DNA from: Armillaria gallica | Lineage: Eukaryota > Basidiomycota > Agaricomycetes > Agaricales > Physalacriaceae | Assembly (NCBI GenBank): GCA_037576215.1 | Contig: JBANDB010000004.1 | Coordinates: 1,550,001-1,614,000, forward strand | DNA length: 64,000 nt | Direction: 5' to 3' | Part shown: piece by piece, positions 13,754 through 25,415 of the stretch | Position numbering within the stretch: the stretch's first letter is position 1 | How the letters are laid out: the number at the start of each line of letters is the position of its first letter | Made by a program: the position numbers and the translations under genes | Notes under the pieces: model-generated | Told to the model about the DNA's origin: nothing | The model's input: only the letters and a program-made list of their open reading frames with translations | The model's database searches: none

Positions 13754-14680
13754 CTATATCCCGTACTTTCCATACCACCAGTCCTCCATGTAATCATCGC
13801 TCAGCGCGCGCATCTCCCTCTCCCTCGTCCGTTCGTCATAAAACTCATGATCTGGGTCCCAAAGTTCTGATCCCTCAAAGTCGATCATTACGCTCTCCAC
13901 ATTATCGGGGTCGACTGAAAAGCGCACGGGACAGTCTTCCTTGTCGCAAAAAGGAGCGTTACCATCACGACTAGGAGGCCGTATGATGAGGTTCCGAGGA
14001 GCCATATCGCGCTGCTTGACGCCACACATGAGGATGTCATAAAAGACGCTGACGGCTGCGTCGACGATGGCGGAGCGATGGGCTAGACAGAGGGAGGGAG
14101 ACGTGTGTGTGGGGATGAGGTAACGGACGTCTTGGCCGGCGACGTGCTCAAGGAGGAGGACGTACACGGTGCGGTTTCCCTGCGAGAGCAAGGGCGAGAC
14201 GAAGAGCCCGAGGCACCGCGGGACTTGTGTGCCCTGGAGAGGGGCGAGCCGGCGGTAGGCCTCGGCTTCACGGGATACGGAGAGGTCGACGAGTGGGAAA
14301 GGGTCGATGAAGTATAGGGGATCGAAGATTTTGGCGATGACGGGTTGGGAGGCGTGGGTGGCTGTCCAGACGTGGGTGACGCGTTCTTCGCGGAAGCCAC
14401 CGCAGAGTTTTTCGTGGAGGGTTAAGGTGGAGGGGGCAGAAGGAGGGAGGGGGACGACGTGAGAGAGGGAGGCGAGGTAGAGGCCGGATGTTTTCTCGAG
14501 GAGGAGGGATTCTTGGGTGTACATGCATTGGCCGTGTGCGGGTGCGCGTGGGGGTGCGCAGGGGTATAGATCGAAGTGGGCGTTGGGGTGGTAGAGCGTG
14601 TCGGGATCGCTGACGGCGTCCGGTAGTGGGATCGAGGGGAGGTGGTACAGCTCGTGCATCCGTTCCGCATCTACAGCCAT
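13754..14680 (-). CDS. Kinase-like (protein kinase/APH fold) protein
   Basis: Single-exon, uninterrupted 308-aa frame. Motifs run in kinase-fold order: a lysine in VIAKIFD (K117), a helix-C-like acidic residue in REAEAYRRL (about 138), a hinge-like VYVLLLEHVAGQDV (about 172-185), a catalytic loop QRDMAPRN (R224-D225...N230, the RDxxxxN pattern), and MIDFEG (D267), a DFG-like metal-binding motif with DFE in place of DFG. The N-lobe lacks a clear glycine-rich loop, as in many fungal kinase-like or aminoglycoside-phosphotransferase-like proteins. The catalytic residues are kept, so activity is possible; substrate unknown. It is divergent from the DUF1996 gene across a 593-bp spacer. The start is the first ATG of the frame; high GC at third positions makes long shadow frames on both strands. 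Confidence 0.75.
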   Translation of the reverse strand: MAVDAERMHELYHLPSIPLPDAVSDPDTLYHPNAHFDLYPCAPPRAPAHGQCMYTQESLLLEKTSGLYLASLSHVVPLPPSAPSTLTLHEKLCGGFREERVTHVWTATHASQPVIAKIFDPLYFIDPFPLVDLSVSREAEAYRRLAPLQGTQVPRCLGLFVSPLLSQGNRTVYVLLLEHVAGQDVRYLIPTHTSPSLCLAHRSAIVDAAVSVFYDILMCGVKQRDMAPRNLIIRPPSRDGNAPFCDKEDCPVRFSVDPDNVESVMIDFEGSELWDPDHEFYDERTREREMRALSDDYMEDWWYGKYGI

Positions 14681-15273
14681 CTAGAAAAGAGAGATGTCAG
14701 TTTGGGGAACAGATGTGGAGGTATTAGGTGGTTGCAGACGCAGGGGTATGTTGCGCGGAAGAGAGAGACCGACGCCGGACGACAAAATCGCATGATTAGA
14801 CGTGTTGGCCCCGATACTCCTTGGCATCATGGCATGCGGGCCGAGGCGCCGAGGAATGAACACGGGATATCGTCCGAATCCGACGTTCTTGGTTGTCTTC
14901 GCAACGCAGTGAGATTTGACAGGGTGAATGGTCTTTTCTTGGGGTGAAGGAGATCATGAAATCGTTGCTCTTGGAAGGATGGTCTGACAGTGCGTGTTTG
15001 TTGCGACGTGATTACAGTCTGAGGGAATGATGATAATCTGCAGGAGCTTCAGCTTCAGCGTCGATGCGAAGATGATGGTCAGAAGGACAAATGCGGAGAA
15101 AGAGACATTCCTGCGGCATCTCCGCGGCTGGTGATGCGGTGGCTATCCGTGAGAATTCACTCCCATTCTGAGAAACAACGTTGATTTACAGCCATTGTTC
15201 GTACCACACGCTCACCACGCTCTGACGACGCCATGCCTTGTACTCTACTCTACCCTTCCGTCTTCCCTTCGTC
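14681..15273. promoter_or_regulatory. Divergent intergenic (shared promoter) region
   Basis: Spacer of 593 bp between the start of the kinase-like gene (-) and the start of the DUF1996 gene (+); both promoters must lie here. No TATA box or factor site is clear enough to name. The last 30 nt before the DUF1996 start are pyrimidine-rich, as is common at fungal transcription starts. Confidence 0.45.
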
Positions 15274-17191
15274 ATGTCCAGGACGCTTCTCTCGCTCTTT
15301 TGCCTTTCCTTCTGCCTATGGATCCCAAATGTCTACTCATACTGGTTAATGGCCGCAAGTCCGTTTCATGATTGCCTCTCCGACGCGCCGCGTGCTCATT
15401 TTCTGACTGCAGATAATGTTCTTACCACGCAACGCATGGATCCGATTCAATATCCGGGCACGGTCGGCTCTCACGTTCATTCTGGTGTGGTTCTTCTTCG
15501 TCTTTGTTCCGTGTTCGAGGCGTTTATGAAGGCGCGTGCAGTGTTAGGAGGGAGTGGATTCAGCTTGAACTTGTCAACGGCGGATCTACGGGGAAGCGAG
15601 TGCACGTCTATACCTGTTCAGGAGGATAAGAGCAATTATTGGTATCCGGTATGTTTCTATGCGTGGTGCTCTGAGTCTCTTCTAACCCCAGTCCTAGCAT
15701 CTTTACTGGCAGTAAGCGCATCCTCCTCTCACCCGAATATCGACAGAGATATCCTGCGTATAGGAAGAATGACGGATCCTTCGTTACTGTGAACGGGAGT
15801 GCTGTAATGTGCGTACCCTTTGATTCTGTACAACACACTCTTTTCATGCGTTCTCCAGATGTACTCGACTTCACCTTATGGCAACTCATCTACTGAGATG
15901 TGTGCAGACTACCTATTCAGTGACCACTCATCCTTGACGACCCCGTTTCCCGATGACGTTAGTTGCCATCTTTCTCCTCTCCTCGCTCTGCTGATGCTGC
16001 GTAGTTTAGGATGATCTCTGGTTCGCACCACGTCCCGCCGAAATCCCTGTTTTCACAGTACATGTAGGAGATCCGAACCTCCGTACCCTGAACGCGTCGA
16101 GTTTCGCACAGCAAGCCATCACTTTCCTTTGCCTCAACTTTAACGGAGTGTCAACCAAGTACAATGAGCTTCCCGTTAATCAGGACTGTTCGTCTGGTAT
16201 ACGCTCACAAATCGTACGTCCGTATTCTTGGTCTATATGCGATCTCACTAGTGTGCAAGTAGAACTTTCCAAGCTGTTGGGACGGAAAGGTGGCGTATGC
16301 TCTTCTCCCTCGGAAAGAGTACCCGACTGCTGACAGTCTCGCAGAACGTAGACTCAGAGGATCACAAATCCCATGTTGCGTTCCCTTCGACGGGACCGGA
16401 CAACGGGACGTGCGATGATCCGAACTACCCTGTGACGATCCCTCGGATTTTTATGGAGGTATATGCGCCTCTCCCTCCTTTGATTGTTGCGTAATCGTAA
16501 TCTCAAAAGTCGCAGGTGTACTGGGTGACGCAGGGGTTCCGAGACCAGCGAGGCGAGGCTATGACACCACGACAGCCTTTCGTGTGAGGAGATCCCATAC
16601 TTCTCGTCCTCGTTTTTTTTTTGGATCTGACGACACTTGTAGATTTTCAAACGGCGATCCCACAGGGTACGGCTACCACGCCGACTTCTTCAACGGCTGG
16701 GAGTCCGGAGTCTTGCAAAGAGCTATCAATGCGTGCCATTGTAACCCTTACGGCGACCCCTCGTGTTGCGTGGCTGCTGGGACGTTCACGATTGACCAAG
16801 ATGCGCGGTGTTTTGTTTCGAATACCATCGATGAGATCAGTATGTCTTCCTTTCTTTCCTCCCTCCCTCCCTCCCCTCATTCCTCTGAACGTGCTGGTAA
16901 GCTACGGGAAACCTGACGACGCTCCCTGGAGCCAACCCCGTCCAGGCGCCGTGCTATGAGGAGTACGTCGCAGCTTCTACGCCAGCTATTGTGGGGCCGG
17001 TGTATGTGTCGACGGAGGAGGGTGTGGTGCCGAATGGGACGACGGAGATTGTGGTACCGGCTAGGACGGTCGACGTCGGGGGGAGGAAGCCTGAGGGGAC
17101 ATGTCTTTGGAGTGGGGGTGCGGGCGGTAGGGGGGTTCATGGGATTGTGTTGATGGTTGGTGTTTTGATGACGACTCTTGGTCTTGTGTAA
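15274..17191 (+). CDS. DUF1996-domain secreted, GPI-type protein
   Basis: Thirteen exons in my model: 15274-15358, 15413-15484, 15542-15648, 15698-15711, 15749-15810, 15908-15957, 16005-16020, 16068-16213, 16263-16289, 16345-16458, 16516-16583, 16643-16839 and 16902-17191 (415 aa, frame preserved throughout). Order: signal peptide MSRTLLSLFCLSFCLWIPNV; DUF1996 hallmarks RMDPIQYPG, SHVHSVLGGS, FPDDFRMISGDP, CLNFNG, NFPSCWDGKNVDSEDHKSHV, VPARTV; then a Ser/Thr/Gly-rich tail and a hydrophobic C-terminus (HGIVLMVGVLMTTLGLV) that looks like a GPI signal. The family is a fungal extracellular/cell-wall protein of uncertain biochemistry. Oddities: a 14-nt exon, a 16-nt exon, and one intron (15811-15907) that keeps the conserved VMYYL only if a GC donor is used. 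The start was chosen at the signal-peptide Met; an earlier in-frame TTG is not an ATG. Confidence 0.88.
15811..15907 (+). other. Putative GC-AG intron in the DUF1996 gene
   Basis: Joining ..GTAATGT to ACTACCTATTC.. gives VMYYLFSDH, as expected for the family. The donor would be GC (TGT|GCGTAC) and the acceptor GTGCAG. The neighbouring GT two bases upstream breaks the frame. At 97 nt it is longer than the other introns (37-62 nt), so two small introns or a damaged site remain possible. Confidence 0.45.
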
Positions 17192-17853
17192 TCGGTGTGA
17201 TCGAGAATGATGACACACATGTACTTTTTTGATGGCATACACTGAGGTGAGATCCTTCAGCGCTCATTCATAAGAAAAGTATGGACATTTACCTCCCCAT
17301 CGCTGCAAGCAATACAAGGCTGTGCCTTTCAACATGTGAAGAATGTGGACAGGCTTGATGGGCCATGTGTGCTAGTGACAATACATCCACCTACACTTGT
17401 CTAGACTAGTGTTGTGAAAGGCCAGGCTTCAAGCCTCAAGGTTGGCCCTGGACCCTTGATGTGTGGAAGAAGCTGTCATCATCTCGATTGTGGGATCATC
17501 TGCAGATTGATTTCCCGGGTATAGGGAGGTGATGTGGTTCAGGTGTTGCACTCATACAAAGAAATGTCTCCAGAGATGCCAACATTGCTCATATTTAGTT
17601 GCAGTATTTGCTCCAGGTGTTGCCATAGTAGGCATAATAGGCTAGCCTGAGATAAGTGTCTCAGTTCAATACATGATGTGATTTCAATATTGGCTTGGCT
17701 TTTATTTCAACTGCTCTACTTTGGCTCTGTTACTAGTAAAGGTTCCATGGCCCTTTTATAATGTACATCATCTAGTCAGCATGTCCTGGTTCCATATTAG
17801 AGAGGCATGTCTGTATAATCTCCTCAAAAATTCTACCCTCCACACTTAGCAAC
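17192..17853. other. Composition border, no gene
   Basis: About 100 bp after the DUF1996 stop codon the base composition changes sharply. CpG becomes rare and AT content rises from about 17.3 kb onward. No open frame or repeat end that explains the border was recognised. The 3' half should carry the promoter of the 7-TM gene. Confidence 0.5.
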
Positions 17854-19198
17854 ATGACAGCAATGACAGAAATCCCTGATCTCTCACATGCAGATATACA
17901 GATCATATTTCAAGCTGCAGATGTTTTCCTCAACAGCTGTCTTATGGAGGCATTCTGTAAAGGTGTGAACACTCACAGCTGCAACTTTTCACAGTTCATA
18001 CTAACTTGGATTTTGAACAGGAATATATACTGGGATCATTGCTATCACAATGTGGACTGTTTGTGTGTGACACTTACCTTAAATATGAACACTGCTCATA
18101 TGGTGATACAGTCTCTGCAAAAGACACAAATCGAGGGCTATCTAATCATATGATGGTCTTTGTCATTCTGTGTCTTTATGGTCTTGATACATTGTCCTTT
18201 GCATATACTTGGTTATTTTGTCACTGGGGTTTCATAGATAATGGGTGGAACTTTTGGACAGTGTTTCTAGCATCTAGCTCTTTCACACCTGTATTCAAGA
18301 GGAGACAATGGGTAGAAAGTGTTTCTGGTGCAATCAGCACACTTGCAGCAGACACCACAATGGTTTGTTAATTTGTAATTACTCATTGAAAGTTAACTGC
18401 ATGAATTTTCATAGATCTGGAGATGCTGGATTGTCTGGGGGCAACATTGGTTAATCATCCTTCTGCCCATGTTATGTCTTCTTGCAGGAACAGGTATATT
18501 CAATTTAATATCTGTTTCAACTGGCACTCACAGAAGGTCTAGTAACAAAGGGTTTTGAAGTATATAATACCTTCCATGATCTTCGCTATAACATAACAAA
18601 TCAAACTTATAATGGAAAAGTTACTATGTGGCTTATTCTATATGTCTCATGTGTTCTGGCAACGACACTCCTCTGTACACTACTCATCATATACCGGATA
18701 ATCACTGTTAGTCACAGAGGGATGGGTATTCAATTGTTTAGAAGTATCATTGAAATTATTGTAGAATCTGCCTTGATTTACTCTATTGCTCTGCTTGTGT
18801 ACATTGTTTTTGTTGCTTGTGATAGTATTGGAGGACAATATGTTGATATCCTAGCATCTTTCGCTCGAGTATGTTTCATCTATTTACTCTTCTGCACTCT
18901 AGTCTTAATGTTTACATCACTGTAGGGAATTGCACCTACATTGATTGTGGGGCGAGTTGCTGCAGGGCATGCTAGGCCTGATAATTCTTGGGAAGGAAGC
19001 ATCTCCTCATCCCTTCGCTTTGGACATCACTCTGAGGATGAGAGTCAAGGTACCATAGACTCAGGTGTGGAAGGTGGAACAGGATCAAGTGAAGAAGGGC
19101 AGTCCTTAGTCAGTCCTGCAGACAGCAGTGAAGAAGGTCAGGGAGATGGTGGACAGGAGGACAATACAGGACAGATCACCTATGTTGAGATAGTTTGA
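17854..19198 (+). CDS. Seven-transmembrane protein, Agaricomycete-expanded family
   Basis: Six exons (17854-17962, 18021-18062, 18112-18362, 18415-18493, 18534-18868, 18926-19198) join in frame to 362 aa with no stop. Introns are 40-58 nt and the first contains CTAAC as a likely branch point. Family landmarks: KGIYTGIIAITMWTV (TM1), MMVFVILCLYGLDTLSFAY (TM2), IWRCWIVWG followed by a hydrophobic segment, VTMWLILYVSCVLATTLL, SALIYSIALLVYIVFVAC, and ARGIAPTLIVGRVAAGHA just after the last membrane span. The tail is long, acidic, Ser/Glu-rich and presumably cytoplasmic. Related basidiomycete proteins are uncharacterised; a receptor role is only a guess. It is the one intact host gene in the CpG-depleted island, and the few CpGs it keeps are scattered. 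Two Mets (17854 and 17863) could start it; the first is used. Confidence 0.82.
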
Positions 19199-20023
19199 GA
19201 AATTCTCACAGAGGTCTACCTACTTACAAGTATCTATTTTGTAGAGGATTTAGTGCCCTACACACAGACTAATTGGTCCCTACCTTCTGACAACCATGGA
19301 CCACAGCACCAATCTTCTTCTTGTTTTCTCTTATTGTTTCTTTATATAGACTACACTAGAATCATCACTTCTCTAGTATATATACTTGTACTTACTACAT
19401 AATAGAGCATTCTTGTATTCCCCTTTTAATTCAGCCTCTCTTTCCAGCACTCAAACAACACTTATCATGTCTAAGCTTCCAAGTCTCTAAATACTTCCTT
19501 CACTGAGGTCATGGTAATATGTCTATTCCTGGTTTTCCAACTCCAATGAGTCAGCCTTAGTCAAAGTGACTCAGTAGTAGTAATTATGAATTGGAAGGTA
19601 TTATTAGCTTAGTTGACTCTCAATGATACAATTGACTAATTTTGACTAGTACTTAGAATTAGTATAAGTAGTTAGTCAGAACTGAAAATAAGATAAACTC
19701 TTCTTACCTTTTTAACTGTACAACCTTGAATTATTGAACCTGGGTCAGGCCAGAGGAAATACAACTTAGAGTAGGATCAGAACATCCTAGTAATCATTGG
19801 ACACCACTGTCCTTTACCTTCAGTAAAATCAGTACACCACAGTCATCAATCACACTTGACATTGAGTTATACAATAACTTGACATCTTGCTAGGTTATCA
19901 ATTGATCTTGAAGTGCACCAGATATAACCATGCTTCACAGTGATGGACACATTGGGAACCTAGCAATTATCAATCAACAATCCACTAGTACCCAACTAGT
20001 TACATCCTACTATTCCTTTTGAC
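19199..20023. other. AT-rich spacer, possible decayed LTR
   Basis: No coding potential seen. The stretch is AT-rich and CpG-poor and leads into the open frames at 20024. Its position suggests leader or LTR sequence of a lost retroelement, but I could not define ends or a direct-repeat partner. Confidence 0.3.
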
Positions 20024-21035
20024 ATGTTGGAAACAGATCCCATTAATCCTTTTCAACTAGGGGAAGAAACAGTAGTGATAGGAGAAAATGGCAAAACTGC
20101 CCTGGAGGAATTATTGAAAGAGTACAACAAATCTCCATCCATAACTAATCCCCAATCATCAGAGGACTCTTATGCTTCATCAACAGCTTTTAGAGTCCAA
20201 TACTATGGAGAATATGAGCTACAGGCTCAGGATGTGGAATCTCACAAGTATGACTGCTTCACAACACAACTATGGTACTCTCTGTGCTCACAAATGTTGA
20301 TGGCTGTTCAAATAACTATCAACAAATTACAGGTGGGCCTTACAATAGCTGCAACCATGATTCCAACAAGATCACCATGGTTTCAAGTCAATCCAAAAAA
20401 TATGTTCATGTCCATATTAAAGGGTACCAACAAAGTTCAATTACTGAACATGGCCTGGAAGGGCTTGGTGGGAGGATTGGCTAGGGGCCATTAGTTTTTG
20501 CAAAAATATTCCATTGAATACAAAAGGCAAGGACAACCAACTTCACCAACTTCTATGATATCAGAACTCTACAATGAGATTGAGGCTGAGATGGATGGAG
20601 AACAAAGAATCATACAAGGATTCAAGTTGATTCTTTCAATCAGCCAAAGACTGACAGTTGTTGGAAGGTCAGCCTTGTTTGCCAGAGAATGAAGGTGGGA
20701 ACACATAATACCTTGGTATGGTAGCCTAAAAGACAGGTTTGAATTCAGCACAAGCATGGCAAGAGATAACTCCAGAAATACTGAGGATTCATCCAACAAA
20801 GCTATAATGAAGCCTTCAAACCAGTACCAGCATCCTGACAGCTACCATATTCTCTCAGTTAGTGACCTTTCACAAGCAGCTCCCAATGAACCTATAACTT
20901 CTGCAAGAACAAGAGAACTCCCTGCCACATCTCCTAATCTCTCCCTAGGACCAATGACTTCATTTAAACATATTTTTGGAAACTTCTTCAGCAAAAACCC
21001 CTCAGAAATGATGTTGCCTTTCTTATCCAGTATAG
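20024..21035 (+). pseudogene. Unidentified retroelement-like coding remnant (left of hAT)
   Basis: Several short frames follow one another on the plus strand (20024-20494, 20498-20692, 20756-21106), with frame changes and stops between them. They have Ser/Pro/Gln-rich, gag-like composition but no zinc knuckle, protease or polymerase motif. The last frame is cut by the left end of the hAT element at 21036, and the right-hand flank from 25416 may be its continuation (a frame at 25687-25920 has similar composition). I do not recognise the family. Confidence 0.3.
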
Positions 21036-24000
21036 TAGTGTTCCTATGGCTTGACTCGGCATGGCATGGCATGACTTTATTTGGCACAAGTACCATCATA
21101 ACATAAAGTCACTTTTTCACATCAACTTTTCTGGAAGCCATCTCCAATTGGCACCGAGTCGGCATGCTACCGGCATGAACTAAATATAGAAATAGAAATG
21201 TACCTATTTATCTACTACATCAATTATCTTCTCATACTGCTCCAAACTTCATATGAATGTGTTTAATTCAGTAGAAACTAGAACTTCATCTTCCAATACA
21301 GCCTCCAACTGCTGTAGCTCATCAGCCGAGCTAAGTCCTGCTGTAAAATCCAGTCTGCCATCAGCCTTGATTGAGAATTTGAGTATTTGAAGAGCTTCCA
21401 TCATTTCTGGTGATAGCCGACTCTGACACATGGTGATGGTTTCTTTACTGGAAGAAAAAACATGCTCACAGGGCACTGATGAGCCTTGGATCAGAAGAAT
21501 GTCCAATGCAAGCCAATAGATCGTGGGATAGCACAATCAATTTTCCTGATAGCCAATCTATGATCAAATAATAGATATGACAAGCAAAAATTACCCACCT
21601 GCCAAAATATAAGGCTGCTTGTCACTGTCGTAGTATCTAACAAGTACATATCAACCTCCTGCTCTACTGTACATTCCGCAGGGGATGGCCGACTTGTCAC
21701 TTGTCCCCACTGCAACAGATGATTTGCTCATGCAGCAGGGTCAGTATCAATCTGTTGAGTGGATTGAGAAGGCTGGGCATTTTGTGCTATGTTGGAATGA
21801 ATTTGACTATTGCGGTACTTCCCAACCTGTAAACTATGTGATTAAATGAAACCAGAAAGACTCAGACCATGCTTACTGCATCAACAAAGGTATTTCGAGC
21901 TGCGACATACTCTGCTAGCTGAAATAGATGATATCATTCTAATTTCATATGCGGATTGATAGCTATGAAAAAATGTCAGTCAAGTATGGTGGGCAGAAAA
22001 TACACATACCCATTGATAAGACATATGCTGGTACTTCAAGGGTATGATGTACATAATCAGATAAATTTTCAAGGCCAGCCTTGATAGCAGGAACAAGAAC
22101 TGGATGCCTGACTTTCATTTTCTCCCACAGAGATGTCATCGCCACAATTGATGGGATTGCATCACAAAGGGTAGGTCTTTTTTCAGTAGACAGTTGCTGC
22201 TGAAAGGCATGAGGTATCTAGAAATCGATCTGAATAAGCATTCAAACAATATGTCCAACATACCTCAAGCACTTCATTCATCAACTCAAGCATGGTCCAC
22301 TCGTCTGGGAGCAGACTGTAGCAAAGAAGATCTTGAAAGTCATCCATAGAGTGAAACCATCGAATAGCCTTAAAGCATCCAGATGAGATACATCAGAAAA
22401 TAAGGAAAAATACTCACTTCTCATAGAACAAGAGCACGTTCAATCATAAAATAGGTGGATGACCAATGCACATCTACATCAAGAATTACTTTCAGCTCCT
22501 TCTTCATGCATGTCTTCACTGTTGCAAGAAAGTTCTCTGAACATAAAGATGATCCACAAATCTAGAACTAGCTGTAAGAAGGGATGGTCTCACCAGATGA
22601 AAAACTTATGGCCCTAATCAATTGGCGAAGCCATGATATAAGCTAGTCGACCATGGATTTGAGCACTTCAATCACAGCTTTACAAGCAAGATTCACTGTG
22701 TGGGGAAAGCACCTATAGAAAATGACTTGTGAATAAGAATGATCATAATTCTAGAGTGACGAACCGAATTCTCCTTTTTATGGGATCAAAATCCAAATCT
22801 GGAAACTGATGCAATAAAGCATGGGCCAATGCTTCCAGCAATGTATTATTGTTAGAAGCATTATCTACAGTAATCCACCCAAGCTGAAATGATATAAGTA
22901 AATAGTTGGAAGACATGGTTAGACCTAGTAATGAGACACATACCTTTTGAAGAATACCTACATGCTCTAAGATGAAAATAAACGCTTCAGCTAAATGTTC
23001 TCCTGTATGATGTCCAGGAACATGATGGAAGCTGAAAAGCACCGTTCGCATTTTCAGCCGGACCTGACTACTGAATGATGTCTGGATGGTCTCTTCTTGA
23101 ATCCAATGTGCAGTAACAGCCATGAATGAGCACTGTTTAGGGTCTGTCCACATATCTGTGGTGCATGAGACCTTGCTGGTGGTGCCCTAATACAAAATAT
23201 GACATCCTTATGGGTCTGAAGGATGCTAATAATATAAATATACCTTAAGTTCTTCATATGTCTTTTCAAAAAACTCATCCAGGGTGAGTAAAATCTTGGT
23301 GCAAAGGTGATCAGCATGTGGGATATCAGAATCCTTGAGATCATGCCTGAGATACAGGATTACATTCTGGAAGTGCTGGTTTTCAATAGCATATATAGAC
23401 TTGAAAATCTTTCAGAATATTTGTTGCAATAGAATTGGAATATTAAATACCTGATTATCTGTGACAATCCAAAGCATGCAGAAATTAGCTAGACCTTCAT
23501 GAGAATATGCCCCAAAAGATGAAGGTACATCCTCAGGGTCTGTTCCAACAAATGGAGAAGCCTCTGCTAACTCGGGATATGCATTGTGATAACTCTCTAC
23601 ATATGGCTGGGCACAATCAGCAGTAATAGCTATATCAAGCACATCGCATGCAGGAATCCAATCATCGAGGTGATTCTTGGCCAGATGCTGATGTATCCCA
23701 TCCATGCTGGTGCTGCTGTACTGGTGGAATGGGACTTTTTCACCGGCACTTTGTTTCTTCCTAGAGACTGGAAGCTCAAGATAAGAAGGATAAAAGAGGA
23801 AAATGAAAAACATACAAGCAATAATGACATTCATGCTTATCAGTCACCTCATTCTTTTTAAAAAAGGTCCAAACATCATCAGCAGACTTTGCCTTCTTCT
23901 TGGCCTTCATCTGCTTCTGATGTTGGTCCAGAAACATTGAGTGCAGAATAGTCGGTGGTCACCGTGCTGGAGAACGGCCTGGAGTTTGGGTACGTGGTGA

Positions 24001-25415
24001 GTTTTGGTGCCTTTGCGATGCTGGAGTCCTTATAGAACTGCTTGGACATGGTGTTGACTTTGGGGTTGGTGTTTCAAAGTCAATACCTGAGAAATCAAAC
24101 TCCTCGCCTGGCATGTCAACAAATCGAACAGTGGGGCCCTGGCATTGAGGCATAGTCAGGGCTGGGAGTGGTGTCAGAGCTGGCATTGCAGCTTGATGAG
24201 GATCTATACCTTTGGGTGAGTTACAACAATATCACTGAAATTATGAGTACATACCTTCCGGTTCTGCAGTGGGGAGTACTGGCTCGCTAGCCTGGTCCAC
24301 AGCATGTCATCCTCGGCCTTGACCTCCAGCTCTTTTTGAAGGGGCTTTTTGCTTTTTGTGGCCTGTGGCAAGGGGCACTTTAGGGATTTCTATGGGACCA
24401 TTGGCTGTCAAGCATTAGTGTCGAAGTACAGCATGGTGGATGAAACTCACATGTTTGAGGGCATCCAGAAGCATCACCATCTGGATCCGGTGATGGGATT
24501 GAAGATGGTTGAGCTGTATGTCAAGTTCATCAGGTAGCTTGACAAAAATGCATAATCAGCAGTAGAATGATGGCAAGAAATAGTATATGCACTAGGGTTG
24601 GCCTTAAATACAGTTTCAACAGCCTCTCCTGGATGTTGTGTAGTGGTACAGGATGCTCTAACTGGTGGCATCCTAGCAGTACACTATCAGGACTACAAAA
24701 CGATAACTTTTTGACAGTATGAGAGGATGGTTATGAGAGAAACACTGCACAAATGTTATCTTATATAAATTGGTTACTAAAAATTTTCCATACCATCACA
24801 CAAAAAAACTGAGAGAGAAGACAAGCCCTTGAAGCATGCAGATGGAGCTTGAAATCTGAGGGAAATAGTTGCTTGGCTACAGGCAAAATATCAAGGAGAA
24901 TCACAATACAAACACAAAACATGTACTTGTTTCGATAGAGATTAGTAAAGGAACATGCTTAAAACATGCCTTGCACCATCAGTCAATGCTCCATTGAGGA
25001 CTGGACACAAAGGAGGAAAAGTAAGCCCTAATCCAATAATGTAAAAAAATAAGAATGAAGCATACATGTTTTGGAAATTTTCATCCAATCATGTGACTGC
25101 AAGCTATCTCCAGGGGTGACTTCAAAGCTCTAGTAGAGGAAGGCAGAGCACCAAAAGATTGAAAACCGAGACAGTGCACAAGTCGGAAGCCATCAGAGGG
25201 TACCATAAAAGTGGGCAACATGGCCAAGAGTAAAGCTTGCGGAGATGACTGAATTTGGTCACATGCCACTGGCTTCACAGCACAAAGCCAAAGTCAAGCT
25301 GATTTACATGACTGGCATCTTGTGACTTGCCAAAGTCAAGTCACTCACCTCAGCTCGGCATTTCTCGGCATGACTGCTTCAGCATGCAGCAGGAAGCCAA
25401 GTCATTGAAACACTA
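21036..25415 (-). mobile_element. hAT-superfamily DNA transposon
   Basis: It contains a hAT transposase on the minus strand. Proposed ends are imperfect terminal inverted repeats: TAGTGTTCCTATGGCTTGA at 21036 against the reverse complement of the right end, TAGTGTTTCAATGACTTGG (25415 leftward). Flanks share AGTATA (CAGTATAG left, AGTATAAG right), which could be a decayed 8-bp target duplication. Sub-terminal TCGGCATG/GCCGAG motifs recur at both ends (21057-21170 and 25350-25375). The total of about 4.4 kb suits an autonomous hAT. The ends are inferred by eye. Confidence 0.55.
21249..24186 (-). pseudogene. hAT transposase, split and decayed
   Basis: Reading leftward: a Pro/Thr-rich N-terminus (24186-23959), an in-frame TGA at 23956-23958, then a BED-type zinc finger (DVWTFFKK, CHYC and, after an intron, HQHLAKNH). 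The RNase-H-like catalytic region follows (YNFxAV-type FMAVTAHWI, FHHVPGHHTGEHLAEA, then LGWITVDNASNNNTLLEAL at about 22880-22800). The hAT C-terminal dimerisation domain is at 21536-21249 (YPTIYWLALDILLIQGSSV, PCEHVFSSSKETI, RLSPEMMEALQILKF). Pieces are separated by intron-like gaps of about 50 nt; some breaks look like real introns and others like frame damage. The TGA sits where a CGA arginine codon is likely. It would cut and paste the element in the nucleus if intact. Confidence 0.8.

Noticed and set aside
14083..14670. Long open frames overlapping the kinase-like gene on both strands
   Set aside because: They are shadows produced by high GC at third codon positions; only the 308-residue frame has ordered kinase motifs.
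18006..18371. A start at 18006 reading LDFEQEYILGSLLSQ for the 7-TM gene
   Set aside because: The alternative splice gives KGIYTGIIAITMWTV, which fits the family's first membrane helix, and every later junction stays in frame.
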